Shown here: one piece after another, positions 11,495 through 23,778 of the stretch
Layout of the letters: every line of letters begins with the position of its first letter
Numbering within the stretch: position 1 is the first letter of the stretch
DNA from: Epiperipatus broadwayi
Taxonomy: Eukaryota; Onychophora; Udeonychophora; Euonychophora; Peripatidae
Reading direction: 5' to 3'
NCBI GenBank assembly: GCA_028023455.1
Contig: JAQFVV010006354.1
Coordinates: forward strand, 1,316,115-1,380,114
Length of the DNA: 64,000 nucleotides
Made by a program: the position numbers and the translations under genes
The notes under the pieces: model-generated
What the model was told of the DNA's origin: nothing
The model's database searches: none
Seen by the model: only the letters and a program-made list of their open reading frames with translations

Positions 11495-11886
11495 TTCTGA
11501 TTTAATCAAGAGGAAACAAAAAAAAATTTTTTTTTCTTCCCTTTCTCTATTTATATTTAAAATGTTACAACTTTTTGTTGATGCCTAAAGGAACGTGATT
11601 ATTTTATTTTTTTATTTATGATAAGAAGTGATTAATCGACATCTGCGCCTCCATCTCCCGCTATGTTCTCCTTTTATTTATTTCGCTCCGGCTCCAAGTG
11701 TTTTATTAAAAGATTTGCGATACTGTGGATTGCTGTATTTTGTTCCTTTTATTATTTTCCTTTTCTCTCTTTTTTTTTTTCGTCCAAACTTTCGTTTACG
11801 TGAAAAAGTTTTGCGTCTTTTACGAGGTTCGGCCACTTTTGGCTAATGTCTTGATTTGCTTCTCTCCAAAACATTATTTATATTAG

Positions 11887-11906
11887 CCTCACGTTTGGAA
11901 GTGCCA
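11887..11906 (-). other. Primer binding site (PBS) candidate
   Basis: The minus strand reads TGGCACTTCCAAACGTGAGG, starting with the TGG that pairs with a tRNA 3' CCA, 2 nt after the 5' LTR end (…TTACA|AA). The tRNA cannot be named from memory. Confidence 0.6.
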
Positions 11907-11908
11907 TT

Positions 11909-14125
11909 TGTAACCGGTCGCCTTATTCAACCGTTCATATAGGGATTGAGAGCTCCGAAACAAACATGATATAGCGTAAAGCTTTATTTATTTTCCTATA
12001 TCGATAGTTGTTCATTATCAACACAAGGGGGCGCCAGATACGATGATTTAATTTACAATTTAATTTCTCGCATCACCTTACGTCATATCAAAACGATTTC
12101 GAAGTCTAATCCCCGCCCATAAGCTCAAACTCCCAGCATGGACCAATAAGGGTCACTCAGGGTCGCGATGTAATTGTTTCAAGAATATCATTCTGGCAAA
12201 AGACACTATAATAACCAATGGAGAAGAAGCTTGGTTGATTTACAGATCGGTCCAAATATTGGACCGGGTCATTGGTTATTTGCAACTAATACGAATGTTT
12301 GATTTATGCATATAAAAAAAATTAGAAGCTTATAATATCATCCCCCCGTTATCATACAGTCCAATAGAATTATTCACACTAGCTTTATTGACATTTACTT
12401 ATACTTATTAATAATAGGCCCTCCCAACTCTTAAACCTATCTTAACTACATAGTAAATAAACATCGTGACTTACGGCACGATGAAATTTAAAGAAATAAA
12501 CAAAACAAAAAAATACAAGAAAGACAAATTTAAAAGTAAAATAATTAATTGCATGAATAAATGCTGATTATAATAATTAAAAAAAATATATTTTAATTAT
12601 AGAGAATGATTTGAGGAATGCTCGACTTGTTTAAATAAAAGAAAATTTATTAAATATAAAAAAAAAAAAAAAAAAAAGCAACATTGATTAACAGTTTTAT
12701 TTACACGCACATACGTGCATTCACGCACTCGCACAGAAAAGAACATATTATGCATAATAAACATGGATAATAAAATACATATTTCCTTTTATATTTTGAA
12801 ATTAGGTGTGTTATAGCTTATAAGATAATAATTAAGGTCAAAGTTCATAACTGAAGAGTCCTAAGATTTAAATATGAGGAATTGCATAGTATTTGATTTA
12901 CGAAGGTTGAGATTAAAATAATAAGTTTTTAAATATGAGGAATTGCATAGTATTTGATTTACGAAGATTGAGATTAAAATAATAAGTTTTAAATATGAGG
13001 AATTACGGATCATTTTATATTTTGTTTTATGAAAGTCGAATTTAATTAATTATGAGATTGCCTTTTAAAGTTTACATAAAGAATGAATGAAAGCATTATA
13101 AAATAAAGTGTTTACCTAGGATTTTTGCTTAGTCTTCCGCTGCTTCTAATTTGGCGAGGGTTTGAACATGGTAGATGATGTTTTCCATAATACGAGGTTA
13201 TTCATTTTTTTTTTACAGTTCAGCGTAGTAGGTTCGGACGATTCATGTATTTTAAACGGAACAACATTATTGGACTGGTTGGAGCACTATTTTCGGATGG
13301 TACTGTTGTTGAGCATTCCTAGCTATGGAGATGTTCTGGTGGCGGAGCGTCGATCAATCACTGAAGGGTTTCCTAGCCCATCATGACGATCGACGCTTTA
13401 AATGTTAATTTCATAGTGATCATATTGAATAAACCGGATAGCAAAAACAAAATAAAAAAAAATGAGATTTTTACTGAATGAATGAATGAATCAAATTTTA
13501 GATTTCGCTTGATATTTATATGGGTTGGGTATTATCTGAGGATCGAATCTCCACCCAGAGTTCACTATTCTTAGAGTTGTCATTAGGGTCCGTGTCCTAC
13601 GTAATGTTCACTCAATCCATATGCTTGAGGCAATCTTAGGTTTAGGCAATCTCATATTGCAATCTCAGTTAAAAAATTTATACTTATTCACACCTTTGAT
13701 GCATACGTGTGTGCGTGTTTTAAGAGAACAATATAATTTACATTAGTTTAAAAGTCGAGCATTTAATCTTTCTCAAAATCATTTCTATAAGCTTTTAACT
13801 TTCACTACAGTTATAATTTACAATAAACCCCTTTTTAATTACCCCCGCGGCATATACAAGTAGAAATTACTTATTGAGATTTTAAAATGGCATATTAGTA
13901 ATACTTTATATTTTTATTTTTAGAGGATATTATTTTAGTAGATTATATGAAAGCCTTAAACTATTTAATCAGAAATATTAACATTTTATTTTATAGTGTA
14001 TTTTTATAAAGCATTGAAAGAAAACTACATTTATTTTTATCATAAATTGAAAGTAAATAAAAAATAGAGTATTTACATTGCTTGTGTGTGTGGGTATATA
14101 CCTGTACCGACCTTGTCTCGGTACA
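11909..14125 (-). repeat. 5' LTR of the gag-only element
   Basis: This is the upstream copy in minus-strand sense and would carry the active promoter. It matches 7223-9436 almost base for base up to about 13985, with indels only in A/T runs. Its outer end is a perfect hairpin, TGTACCGA...TCGGTACA (14103-14125). The polyadenylation-like AATAAATAAA lies at about 11983-11992 on the minus strand. The 74-codon plus-strand ORF at 13162-13386 corresponds to 8487-8699 in the other LTR. Confidence 0.9.
13513..13521 (-). promoter_or_regulatory. TATA-like box in 5' LTR
   Basis: The minus strand reads ATATAAATA, conserved in both LTRs. If it is the promoter, R would extend some 1.5 kb to the AATAAA near 11985, unusually long, so another start site nearer the poly(A) signal remains possible. 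Confidence 0.3.
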
Positions 14126-15179
14126 ATATATATATATATATATGGAAGAAATTACTAACATGATATTAATTTTACAATTATTTTTTTTGAAGTTTGTAAA
14201 ATTCAAACTTTTCATTTAAATTCTTTATTTAAAAACCTGTATTTTTTTTTTTTTAAAAAGCCAAGATGGAGTATGCAACTGTTAATTGCCAAAAATAATT
14301 AAAAAGTGAAAATTTTACATTGTCTAATTTTGGGAAAGAATGTCTAATTAAACTGTATTAAAAGAAAAAAGGAAATCAAATTAAGAATTTCTACTTTTGT
14401 AATTAACATTTTATCAAATCTATTTCTAATCTGGAAATAGATTTGATTATATTTTTGGACAAATTATCTAACGGTTGCATCTCCAAAACAATATGTGAAG
14501 GAAATGAGAAAATTCCTACTAGATAGTAATCGTGAATGAAATTAAAAAAGGAATATTAAAAGCATACCTGAGAGCAGTATATTATAATGGACCAATTTTT
14601 GACCACCTAGAGAAAACTAGTTTGTAGATTAGCTGTCACCAAAATACTCCATGCTACTTTTTTCCAAAATGTTGAATGAGTAGACAGACTAATCACTTTA
14701 CCTCACCTTTGCTGGTCAGCCTCTCACTGCCAATAATCCTCTTGCTTATGCCCCAAAATGATAGAAAGTATGATCTAAGAATGGAGGAATGCCTAATGAA
14801 AACTTGCTACTACATTGGAAATCTTTTGAATCCTGTTAATTTGCCATGCTGGAGCCAAACTGTCAAAAGGACTCTTTAATATAGCAAGGTAATTAACCTA
14901 ACAACCATCTATGAAATTTATATCTAATTCCTTCTAAAATTAATCTCAACCTCAGCTATCTGGATTTCTTATTTAAATTGTTAAACGAAATGATTTTCTT
15001 AACTGTTAAAATGAATTTGCTCTCATACTAATAATTTTTCTTTTATATGTAAAGTCTGTCACATGCTCTTATTTCTTTAATTTTGGTGCAGTTCCTTTCC
15101 TAATTTTAAACTATGTTTTATTTTATTATTTTAAGTTGCCAATCTAAACAATCTTGTGAGCCTAATGTATAAATGGGAA
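14126..15179. other. AT-rich intergenic DNA with one hairpin
   Basis: It starts with the (AT)n target of the LTR element. A perfect 13-bp stem (TCAAATCTATTTC at 14414-14426, complement at 14434-14446) is the only clear structure. The 67-codon ORF at 14676 has no recognisable family. Confidence 0.55.
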
Positions 15180-15295
15180 GGTAATACATCATCTAATCAT
15201 CCATACTGCTCGATGGCACTGTTGCTAGTGAAAAACAAATAGGTATAACATTACCGGGCTGTTTTTATTTTGTTGATTTATGCTTTTAATTTTTG

Positions 15296-15475
15296 GATTT
15301 GTTTGATTTTTTTTTGTTTTATGTATATTTCTTAAAATTAAATAATTTTTTTTGGCTTTTTAAAACATTCTGTCTTTTTTTAAAACAAACTTTTTTTTTT
15401 CTGGTCTTTTTTTTTTTTTAAGAAAGTTTTTTTTTTCAGTCTTTTTTTGTTTTTGAAGAAACTTTTTTTTTGTCA
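15296..15475. repeat. T-rich low-complexity tract
   Basis: Repeated runs of 7-13 T separated by short motifs such as CTGGTC, AAGAAAG and CAGTC. This looks like slippage expansion of a short unit. Confidence 0.7.
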
Positions 15476-15613
15476 TTTACCATGTTTTTATTCATAAACA
15501 AATACATAGAAATTGCTTTTTTACTTTTAAACAAGGCTTTCTTGAAAGAGCTCTCTAAGAGCTGTCATCATAGACACATTTCCAACTCAGCTCCAATATG
15601 CTTCACTGTAAGC

Positions 15614-15862
15614 TCATCCCAGTTTCAATAATAAATATTTGGCAGCCCTCAAACCACATGACTGAATAGAATACCTTTGGCAACATTGACACGACTGACA
15701 TTCCATTTCAGATGTTTGACAATGCCTTAATTTCATTAAACCACCACAAAAACAGTTTTTCTGGATGGGCAAAATATTTTTTTTTGGTTGAAAGAAGGCC
15801 ACTGCATCTGCTTCTGTAGCAGGTAAATCTAAAAACTTCAACACTGAATGGTCATTTGTCAT
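15614..15862 (-). pseudogene. Merlin/ISXO2-like transposase N-terminal fragment
   Basis: An 82-codon frame with ATG start. Residues ~10-30 (LDLPATEADAVAFFQPKKNI) resemble the N-terminal helix of ISXO2/IS1595-type transposases. Residues ~37-63 carry a Cys-rich ribbon (CFCGGLMKL...CQSCQCCQRYSIQ), matching the zinc ribbon that precedes the DDE domain in that group. After that the frame drifts; a neighbouring frame on the same strand gives NWDELTVKHIGAELEM, like the helix that follows the ribbon in this family, so a frameshift near 15650 is likely. The DDE catalytic core is not seen. It sits between the TIRs at 15180 and 16326, which independently supports a transposase. Assignment rests on motif recall, not a search. 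Confidence 0.5.
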
Positions 15863-16326
15863 TTAACTGTTTTGATCTGGAAAAAGTATTGGAAAGTGCG
15901 CGACTTGATTGTGAACTTTGCCAAATCATGATTTACACTCCTCATTTAGTGAATTGTGACCCCTGACAACGAAAGTAGGGGCATTTGAGAATTCGTTACA
16001 ATTTTTACTAACCAACATAAATTACAATATATTTAACCAAAAAAAAAATTCATTCTAATATACTTTTCATCATTACAACTGCAGAAACCTTCATATCATA
16101 TGCTGTACAATAGTCAAGAGTAATGTCTATAGAGAGTGTCACAACTAATCACTAATAATGTTCATATGCTAAGGATGTTGGGTGAAGGGTACATTTCAAC
16201 ATCTTAGTATTTGAACAGTTTACAGGCCATAAGATCTATGAATGGCCTTGTAAGCAGCATATTTCTGTGCTTTATGCATAGAAACAGTGCCATCGGGTGG
16301 TGTGAATGATCAGATGATGTATTACC

Positions 16327-17915
16327 AAGTTATTTTTCCCTATCTACTCAGAACTCCTTGGGTTGAGGCTAGTAAAATCCTTTCCCTTTTGAGTTAGATT
16401 TACATACATTCTTAATTAACATGCTTGCCAGATTGTTTTTCAAGTTAACCTAGTTTCATGACTTTTTTTATGCACCAAAAGGATATTATTTATGTATAAT
16501 TTTTAAATCACTGAAAAATTAATGCTATTAAATATTTTATATTTTGCTCACTTAATTCTAAAAAGGTGATTTCTTATTGTTATTGGTTTTTATATTATCC
16601 ATATTACAATGCTATACTCTTAATATTTCAAAGACTTGATTATTCTAAAGTTATAAAATTCATGAATGTGGGATTTCAATATGTTAAATAGCAAGAAAGG
16701 AAAGGGGGGTAATTTTAAAATCTATTTTGTAAGAATTAAATCTTTCCCATATATATTACATAGTATAGCATTAATTGCCTGAATTATAGAATCCAAGTGA
16801 AGTTCACATGTCTTAAAATAGTAACTTCCATTTCATGTCATTCTAGACATAGTTTTCTGCTGCATTGCTGATATATGGCTTATTTTTTTTTAATATTACG
16901 TGCTTCTAGCCTGGAGAGTTGCAATGAGTTCAAATCCATATATATTCTTCATGCCCTACCCTGTGGCAAATTGACCTTCCTGGGATAATTTTTGTATATC
17001 AGGCTTCTCACATCGGTTGCACCAGAGAATCCTGGGGACCATGCCAAGCCTAAATAAAATTCTGTAAGCAGTGCCCTAGAAAAGGGACTCTTAGCCACTT
17101 CGTTTTCTTCATATGGGAACATGATATCATTTTGGATTCTTCTGCCTTCATGTCAGCACCACTACTTTTCATTATTATTAAATATTTATTTAATGACCTC
17201 ATTTCGATGCTGTAGCAATAAATTTGCGTTTGCTTATGTATATATATCTTTCCAAGAATAGTGATTAGTTTAATAAATAATGTTGTTTTTCTTCTTATTT
17301 TAAAAATCCCACCATAATAATCTATTCCATTTATTTAAGACTATACATCTGTTGAAAGGTGAAGCCTTCTTTTTTTTCATCCAAATTTAAAGAATAGTTA
17401 AAATATTTTGTTCACTAAGCAAATAAAATTGATGTAAATATATGTTATTCTATTAAATATTTCCAAATATGATCCTTAATGAGTAAACCATTTTTAAAAT
17501 ATATTTTATTGATTTTCACGACCGAAATGGCATGAAAATAGTTTATGTAATATGTATAGTGATTCCTAGAATGCTCCAGAAATTTGTACATTAATCTTCA
17601 CCTTTCTGAACAACCACTAAAGCATTAATTTAAATATGTTGTAAGTTTGTTTTGTAATCAAGTGATTGGCATCTTGATCTCACCCACCAAATATTCCTAT
17701 TTATGTAAATACATCATTTATTTATAAGAGCATTTTAATCATAACAGCGTGACCAATTGTATGTCACTCTCTACCTCCATGTGAATCATTTTATCATGCA
17801 CATTCAAATAAATATACAATCAATTTATTGTTTCATTAAATGTTTTATTAAATATTTTATTATTCAAGCAATTTATGTAGTTTGAATTATCTTCTCTCCA
17901 CTTCCATACATTCCA

Positions 17916-17975
<60 letters not shown>

Positions 17976-20930
17976 TCTTTTGTTAAATATGTCTTATTGT
18001 TTCTTTCACTCTTCTAATGGGCCAGATTTAAAAATTAATTCTCGTGTGCCATTATTATTAGGTTATTCATTAGATGTTCGATCTGGGGATTGTGAAATGG
18101 GTTCGAATCTAGGTTGGTCCCTGATATAAATCTCAGGCTTGACTGAGTTTGAAGTACGTTTCATTGAGTTCCAGCTCATGTTAGATGGATCAACATATTT
18201 TGACAGGTACAATATATATTAAAATGTTTATAAAATATTGTGAGATAATTTTAAATTTACTTATTAAAAAGATAATAATAATAACAGTAATAATAATAAT
18301 AATAACACTGTATGTAATATTTAAATATTAATAGTAATATTATTATTAATAAATAATAAAAATACTGCATGATTGAAGTTTTAGTATAAAAAATAGATTA
18401 TTTGTAAGTTTTTGAAACGGTTATAATTAAAATGTCTAATATAGGTTTAACTTCAATGGCAGATAGAAATTAAAAAGATCCTTCTTTATAATAGTAAGTA
18501 ACTTTAAAAATATTTTTTATATTGCTATAAAAACAAAATATCATGTATTTATGTTCACCATATAAAACAACTTTCCAAATAGAATAAATTATTAAGTTAA
18601 AAAGAGATCATCAATAAAAAATATCATAAATTCAATTCAAATAAAAAAAATTAAAGAATAAAAAAATTGCAGTTAATTACTGGGATATGTATACCAGAAC
18701 TCTGAAATAAATAATCAAAATATATCTTATACTTATGATTATAAGTTTATCTAAATTCAAATTAAATGTAAATTTATAGTGATACCTATGATTATGCATA
18801 AGTTAACTGTAATATGTATATAAACTATTGAAATTTAATAAAGAAATTTTAATATAGAAACATTATAAATAGATCATTTATTATTATTTCATGTATTTTA
18901 ATGTATTTCATAAGTCAGACATATTTTAAAATAATAATGTAATAATTATGAATATTTAATGTTTGAATAATATTTTAGTTTTACTTTGATAATAAGAAAG
19001 CATTTCAGAGGTTTATTTATGAAGAACATAATAAAAAAATAAATTATTTATTATTCAAGCTAATTATTTATCAAAAAATTAAAATATGTAGACAATTTTA
19101 ATTTGAATATCATAAATTTGTAATAAAATAAATGAATGTAGTGCCCAGATCAAGTGAATAATTGAAATGTGTGGACAGTGTGGATCAACAAAATTTAAAT
19201 TATTTTTTTAGTTTCTTTTTTTACAAATTGAATAATTAAATGTGAATACTTTCAAAAACTTAATAGAATCTTGCAATAAATGACAATGCAAATTAAGGAA
19301 TTTAAATGTAGAATATGATGAGATGTGCATATATGTAATCTGATGTAATATATTTTTATATATAATTAACATTAGTAACAGAAACGATGACATTAAAATT
19401 GTTAACAATCTGAAAAAATGGTTTTATTAATATTTGTGTGTGTATAGTACTGTCTTGAGTATATAAGTCCACATTGAAATAATGATATGCATAATCACAG
19501 ATATGCATTCTTGCTCATGCTCATTGTTTATTTATATTTTAATATTCTGTATGTTGTTGTGGAAATCCTGGCATACAATAATTAATTCACAACATATAAA
19601 TGTGTATTGATTAAATAATATTACAGAAAGAGTAAAAGGTACATATTGTAATTATGATCCATTGATGATAAGAATTTTAATGGCATCTACCTAAACATAT
19701 TTTCAATGGTGTGATTTGTTTGAATGTATTTAAGACATTTTTCTTGTCTTTATTATTTTATACAGAACTGAGTGTGTATAGAACAAAAAGTTGAACTATT
19801 TCTGTTGGTAATAAGTTGGTATGATTGCAGATAACATGTATAAAATTACAATGTGTAGATGGTCCACAACTTAGTACATTCTAGGTCATTGGCTTTTTAA
19901 CCCTATCTACAAATATTCTTCTTATTTCGATATATATGAATATTGTATGTGATAATGTTTACATAATACCCTTAAGTAAATATATAAAATAGGATTATAT
20001 ATAATAGTGAAACTCATAAAAGCTTAGGCATATCTTTATAGTGAAATAAATAGAATATCATATAATTATACATGCACTATGAAATATGAATTTAAGACAT
20101 TTGGTTTTATAATTCATGAGGTTGCATCGTGTTATAAAAATTATATCCATTTACATTAATTATTTAATGATATTATTGGAGAAAACATGAATTGGTCAAT
20201 TTTCTATACTATATTTAAATTATTTGTGACAGTACTAACTTAAGTTTCCAGATTTTAAATAAAACACATCCAGAGAGATAAGAGAGATGATAATAAAAAT
20301 AATGCTGAGGGTAAAATATTTATTGCTACAATTTAGAGAGAGATAATACTAAACTTTGAAACAAAAGTGTATCCATTAATTTCAAAGCTAGGTGCAACTA
20401 TATTATGAGATAGTGTTGAGGCAGAGATATAAATTGCAAAAACTAAATAAACAATTTTAAAGAAATTTTGTAAAATATGGGGCTGAACTGGAATCTTATT
20501 TATGAAATAAATATCATTAAATCACATTAATATAAAAATTGCAATATGCTAAAAAAATGCAAATTTGAATTTGATAATATGAAAAAAGAAAATATAATCA
20601 TGGGGCATAAAAATTATTCACCTGAGAATGTAACTGCAAAAATTAAAGAAACAGGATAAAGAAATTTAGGATAAAAATATTAAAAAGCCTAATATAATAG
20701 TAGTGGCTATGGTTATTAATGAACTAAAGACACCAAAATGTATGGGTACTGAACTGAGTTTAGACCCTTATAACTATATAAGCTATTGAGCTTAGATTGA
20801 AAATATTATTGTGTTTTAAATTTTATTCTCATAGTTGTGTAGTTAAGTAGAGATAAAAAGTGACTGCTGGAGAGTTGCATTAGATCCTAAGATCTAGGTG
20901 GTGCTCTCAGAACCAAGACTCCTTACTGAG
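16327..20930. other. Intergenic DNA, mostly unrecognised
   Basis: No gene was found. Two short G+C-richer islands stand out: 16905-17155, with a box-B-like GAGTTCAAATCC (16927-16938), and 18080-18190, with GGGTTCGAATCTAGG (18106-18120). Either could be a decayed tRNA-derived SINE, but no box A, tail or second copy was found. 18270-20880 is very AT-rich with interspersed AAT motifs. Confidence 0.5.
17915..17972. repeat. (CA)n(TA)n compound microsatellite
   Basis: An uninterrupted CA tract passes directly into a TA tract. Confidence 0.95.
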
Positions 20931-21116
20931 GAAGGCCACAAGCCAGAAAATAGTCTGGGGATATTGGATGAGTAGGCACTAGATGGATATTTTATACACA
21001 AGCCTTCTGGCATCCATTGATTATTCTGGATGGCACAGAGTGTCACAACTGTATGGAGAGTTTTACCTGTTTTAATAACAGTTATGTGCAAGCATGAGAA
21101 ATGGTGATCATGTGAT
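20931..21116. repeat. Foldback-family copy 1 (loop + one arm + flank)
   Basis: 20931-21001 matches the reverse complement of the loop of the foldback at 22128-22340; both contain ATATTGGATGAGTAGGCACT in that orientation. 21001-21070 matches that element's right arm (CATCCATTGATTA), and 21071-21116 matches the DNA right of that arm (AGAAATGGTGATCATGTGAT). No left arm is visible. The 65-codon minus ORF here is a by-product. Confidence 0.65.
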
Positions 21117-22127
21117 GTTTAGTGGTTTCTCCTAGGAATTTTATCATGACTTAATTTTGTCTATCATTCACATACATTTATCCTCCATTAGAAGCTCAGT
21201 TGAGGAATTCACTTAAGAATTCTTAGGCTGAGAATAAATCCAAGATAGTATTTGATCTTAAACTCAAATTTAAAAAGTTAATCAATTCATAACACAGTCT
21301 AAGAATGTTGGTAAGCATATCTTCCATGAACCAATAACATAGAAATAATAGCTATAATGACAAGATGGAACACAGTGAATATTAGGAAATTTTTTTGTTC
21401 AGTTCCTTTAATTACACAAAAAAGAATAAAATTCTATCTACTTAATCAACAGCAAACTTCTTTCTAAATGCAATATTTCAAACTATATATATATAAACTG
21501 AAACAGTAAACTTTCCAAATGCAGTTAATATTAATACATCCTCTTTTAATCAAACTGCCCATAAATTATAAAATGATGATTAAATAGATTTTTTCAGATC
21601 TTATAGTGATAGAAAACATGATAAAACATATTTTGCCATGTTTTTCTTGAATAATAGTTCTTGTTCAGTTCTGCATACTTTACAAGATCTAAGAAAGTCA
21701 ATAATAGATGTTTATTTTACTGATTTTGACCTATTTGATAAAACGTTTGGCACATACACACATATATAGATACATTAATGTAGAACATTTTTACATTTTA
21801 TAAGTAACTAACTTTTCATAAACATAAAAACCCATTAACTGTTATAATTCAATTACCTTTTTTAAAGATATTATTAATCTATTTAAATGGTAATTAAATA
21901 AAATTTTTTGAACTTCTATCTAGAATTAATATTTTATTTACTTAACGAATACAAACAAAAAGTAAAGTTATTTAAGAACATAAATAAATATATATTTAAG
22001 TACATAAATACATATATGATTATACAAAGGATGTGATATGCTCATAAATTCAGATTTAAACTTTGGCTAAATTAAATTATAAAATTTCCTTTGAGCTAAT
22101 GTTCTCAAACCACAATACTATTCAGTT
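21117..22127. other. AT-rich intergenic DNA, nothing recognised
   Basis: No ORF or repeat structure of note; short (TA)n near 21486. Confidence 0.6.
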
Positions 22128-22340
22128 ACACAGAGGCTAAACTTTCTATACACTAGCATCACCAGTGCAAGCCAGAGTAATCAATGGATGCAAGAAGGTT
22201 TGTGCTTAAAATCCCTATTTAGTGCCTACTCATCCAATATCACTGGACTAGTTTCTATCTTGTGGCAAACCTTCTAGCATCCATTGATTACTCTGTCTTG
22301 CACTGTTGGCACCACTGTATGGAGATTTTAACCTCTGTGT
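22128..22340. mobile_element. Foldback element with 75-bp arms, copy 2
   Basis: The left arm 22128-22202 and right arm 22266-22340 are inverted repeats. The left arm carries TAATCAATGGATGCAAGAAG; the right arm carries its complement with a few mismatches. The 63-bp loop contains GTGCCTACTCATCCAATATC. Right flank 22341-22381 is shared with copy 1, so the repeat unit extends beyond the arm. No ORF; probably a MITE or foldback repeat of unknown class. Confidence 0.7.
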
Positions 22341-22381
22341 AAATAGCAAGTGTAAGCATAAGAAATCGTGATCATGTGATT

Positions 22382-23699
22382 ATTTAGTTTTTGTCAGTGT
22401 ATGAATATTAAAAAAAAAAAAAAAACTCATGTTCTTATCACCAAACAGTTACCAAGCCTATCTTTCGGTATGTGAACTGGTAATAAAGACTTTGATGTGC
22501 TGTGGATTATTTTAAGTTTACTTTATTTTTTCATCTATATATATAACATACAAATAGATACTGATGTTTTAATGTTGTGTAGATTCAATAAAACAATCTA
22601 ATATTTTTGTTGGCGAAATTTTAATTCTCATAAATTGCATTATTCATTTCGTTTTGCTTTTAGAGTTAGTTAGGTACAAATACGATCCAGTATTTATATT
22701 CCGTCAGAATATTCCAAACTTTTTCCATTTTTATTGAATTGTTTTTATTAAATATATATAAAAAAATACTTCTCATTGTGATAATTGTCTAATAACAAGT
22801 TTTTTTTACATATTTATGGTATTTTTATTTACTAATTAGCAAAATTAAAATTTCATTGTCAATCACCAATATTTTCCTTTTAATACTTTTGTTTACATAT
22901 TTAATTATATGTCTGTCTGTCTTTCTATTTATCTATACATCGACCCATATATCTATGTATTTAGCTTTTATAATAAAGAACATAATTTTTTTTCCACCTT
23001 TAGTCCTACCTCGCCAGATTTCTTAAATCTTATAAAGTATATATTTGTATTCTAATAATTTTTCCAATATTTTTATTGCAGACTTCGTTAATTTCGGTAT
23101 AGTTTATTTTATTGTGTTATATTAAATTTATAGATAAAGGCATGTCTTTGTTTCTATGCAGTTTTTCTAATTTAGGACAGGTTTTCACAACTACGTGAAA
23201 TTGATATTGCAAGTATTATTTTCTGATTTACATTATTTACTCTCAGCCATTAAAAAAAAGTAATTCTCTTCAACTTTTTTTTTTTTTTACAATGTCGAGA
23301 GGTAATTTGATCTAAAATAGCTTTTCTTAATTATTTTTTTTTTTTAATTTTAATTATTCGCTTCAAAGTCATTAGTAAAACAATAAAAAAAAAAATCTTA
23401 GGTTCATCTAAGTTTAATCATCTTGGATTTCCAAATCGGAATATAAAGTGTTCTCCCTAATGATTAATTTTTTCAGACAAAAATCATTTATTTTTTTGAG
23501 TAAACAAAACAAAACAAAAAATAAATTTTAAAATATCTATTTTTATAATTTTTTTAAACTAATAAAATAATGTAACTGTGTACTGTTATAAATATTTTAT
23601 TAATCATGGAAAAAAAATATTCATTGAACTCTTGTTTAAAATAACATAATTTGTCACGATTTTTTTAAAAAAATAACTCAACTAAAATTTTGAATATCT
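22382..23699. other. AT-rich intergenic DNA with homopolymer runs
   Basis: Contains an A14 run (22411-22424), TGTC/TCTA-type short repeats (22912-22940) and long T runs around 23276-23345. Nothing coding. Confidence 0.6.
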
Positions 23700-23778
23700 G
23701 GCTATTAAAGTAAAACAGCTGCCTTAAAAGCAGTTGTCCCGGGTTAGCGGATTCGCTTCCCGGCCGATCCCATGACAC
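23700..23778 (+). repeat. tRNA-derived SINE head, copy 2
   Basis: The sequence carries an anticodon-stem-like AGCTGC-CTTAAAA-GCAGTT, then GTCCCGGGTTAGC and a T-arm/B-box-like GATTCGCTTCCCGGCC followed by GATCCCATGACA. It cannot be a functional tRNA, since the D-arm side (GGCTATTAAAGTAAAA) is eroded and the T-arm is interrupted. It shares its blocks with 1636-1740 on the other strand. The 60-codon minus ORF covering it is a shadow. Confidence 0.45.

Larger units (their letters stand above)
7223..14125 (-). mobile_element. Gag-only LTR retrotransposon, 6.9 kb, nearly intact
   Basis: Two 2.2-kb direct repeats (7223-9436 and 11909-14125) flank 2,472 bp that carry one intact Gag ORF on the minus strand and no protease, RT, RNase H or integrase. 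Element ends are TGTAACCGG and CGGTACA on the plus strand. The flanks give ATAT on both sides (7219-7222 and 14126-14129), but the target is an (AT)n tract, so duplication length is ambiguous (4 or 6). A PBS-like TGGCACTTCC lies 2 nt from the 5' LTR on the minus strand. Composition is clearly richer in G+C than the flanks, and the LTRs differ at about a dozen sites over most of their length, so insertion is recent. It must rely on an autonomous partner for reverse transcription and integration. The structure matches TR-GAG or LARD-like elements. Confidence 0.9.
15180..16326 (-). mobile_element. DNA transposon remnant with 48-bp TIRs (Merlin-like)
   Basis: The left end (15180-15227, starting GGTAATACATCATCTAATCA) and the right end (16279-16326, reverse complement GGTAATACATCATCTGATCA) are inverted repeats with about seven mismatches in 48 bp. 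Between them, on the minus strand, is a zinc-ribbon transposase fragment. The 8-bp flanks (AATGGGAA and AAGTTATT) do not match, so no target duplication survives. Length (~1.15 kb) and the transposase type suggest Merlin (IS1016/ISXO2-like), with most of the catalytic DDE region lost or mutated. A T-rich stretch occupies 15296-15475. Confidence 0.65.

Noticed and set aside
14676-14879. 67-codon ORF as a small gene
   Set aside because: No family, no splice context and no conservation evidence; length is within chance for this patch.
23700-23778. Functional tRNA gene
   Set aside because: The T-arm is interrupted and the D-arm side is eroded, and a diverged second copy shares the 3' extension, so a SINE head is more likely.
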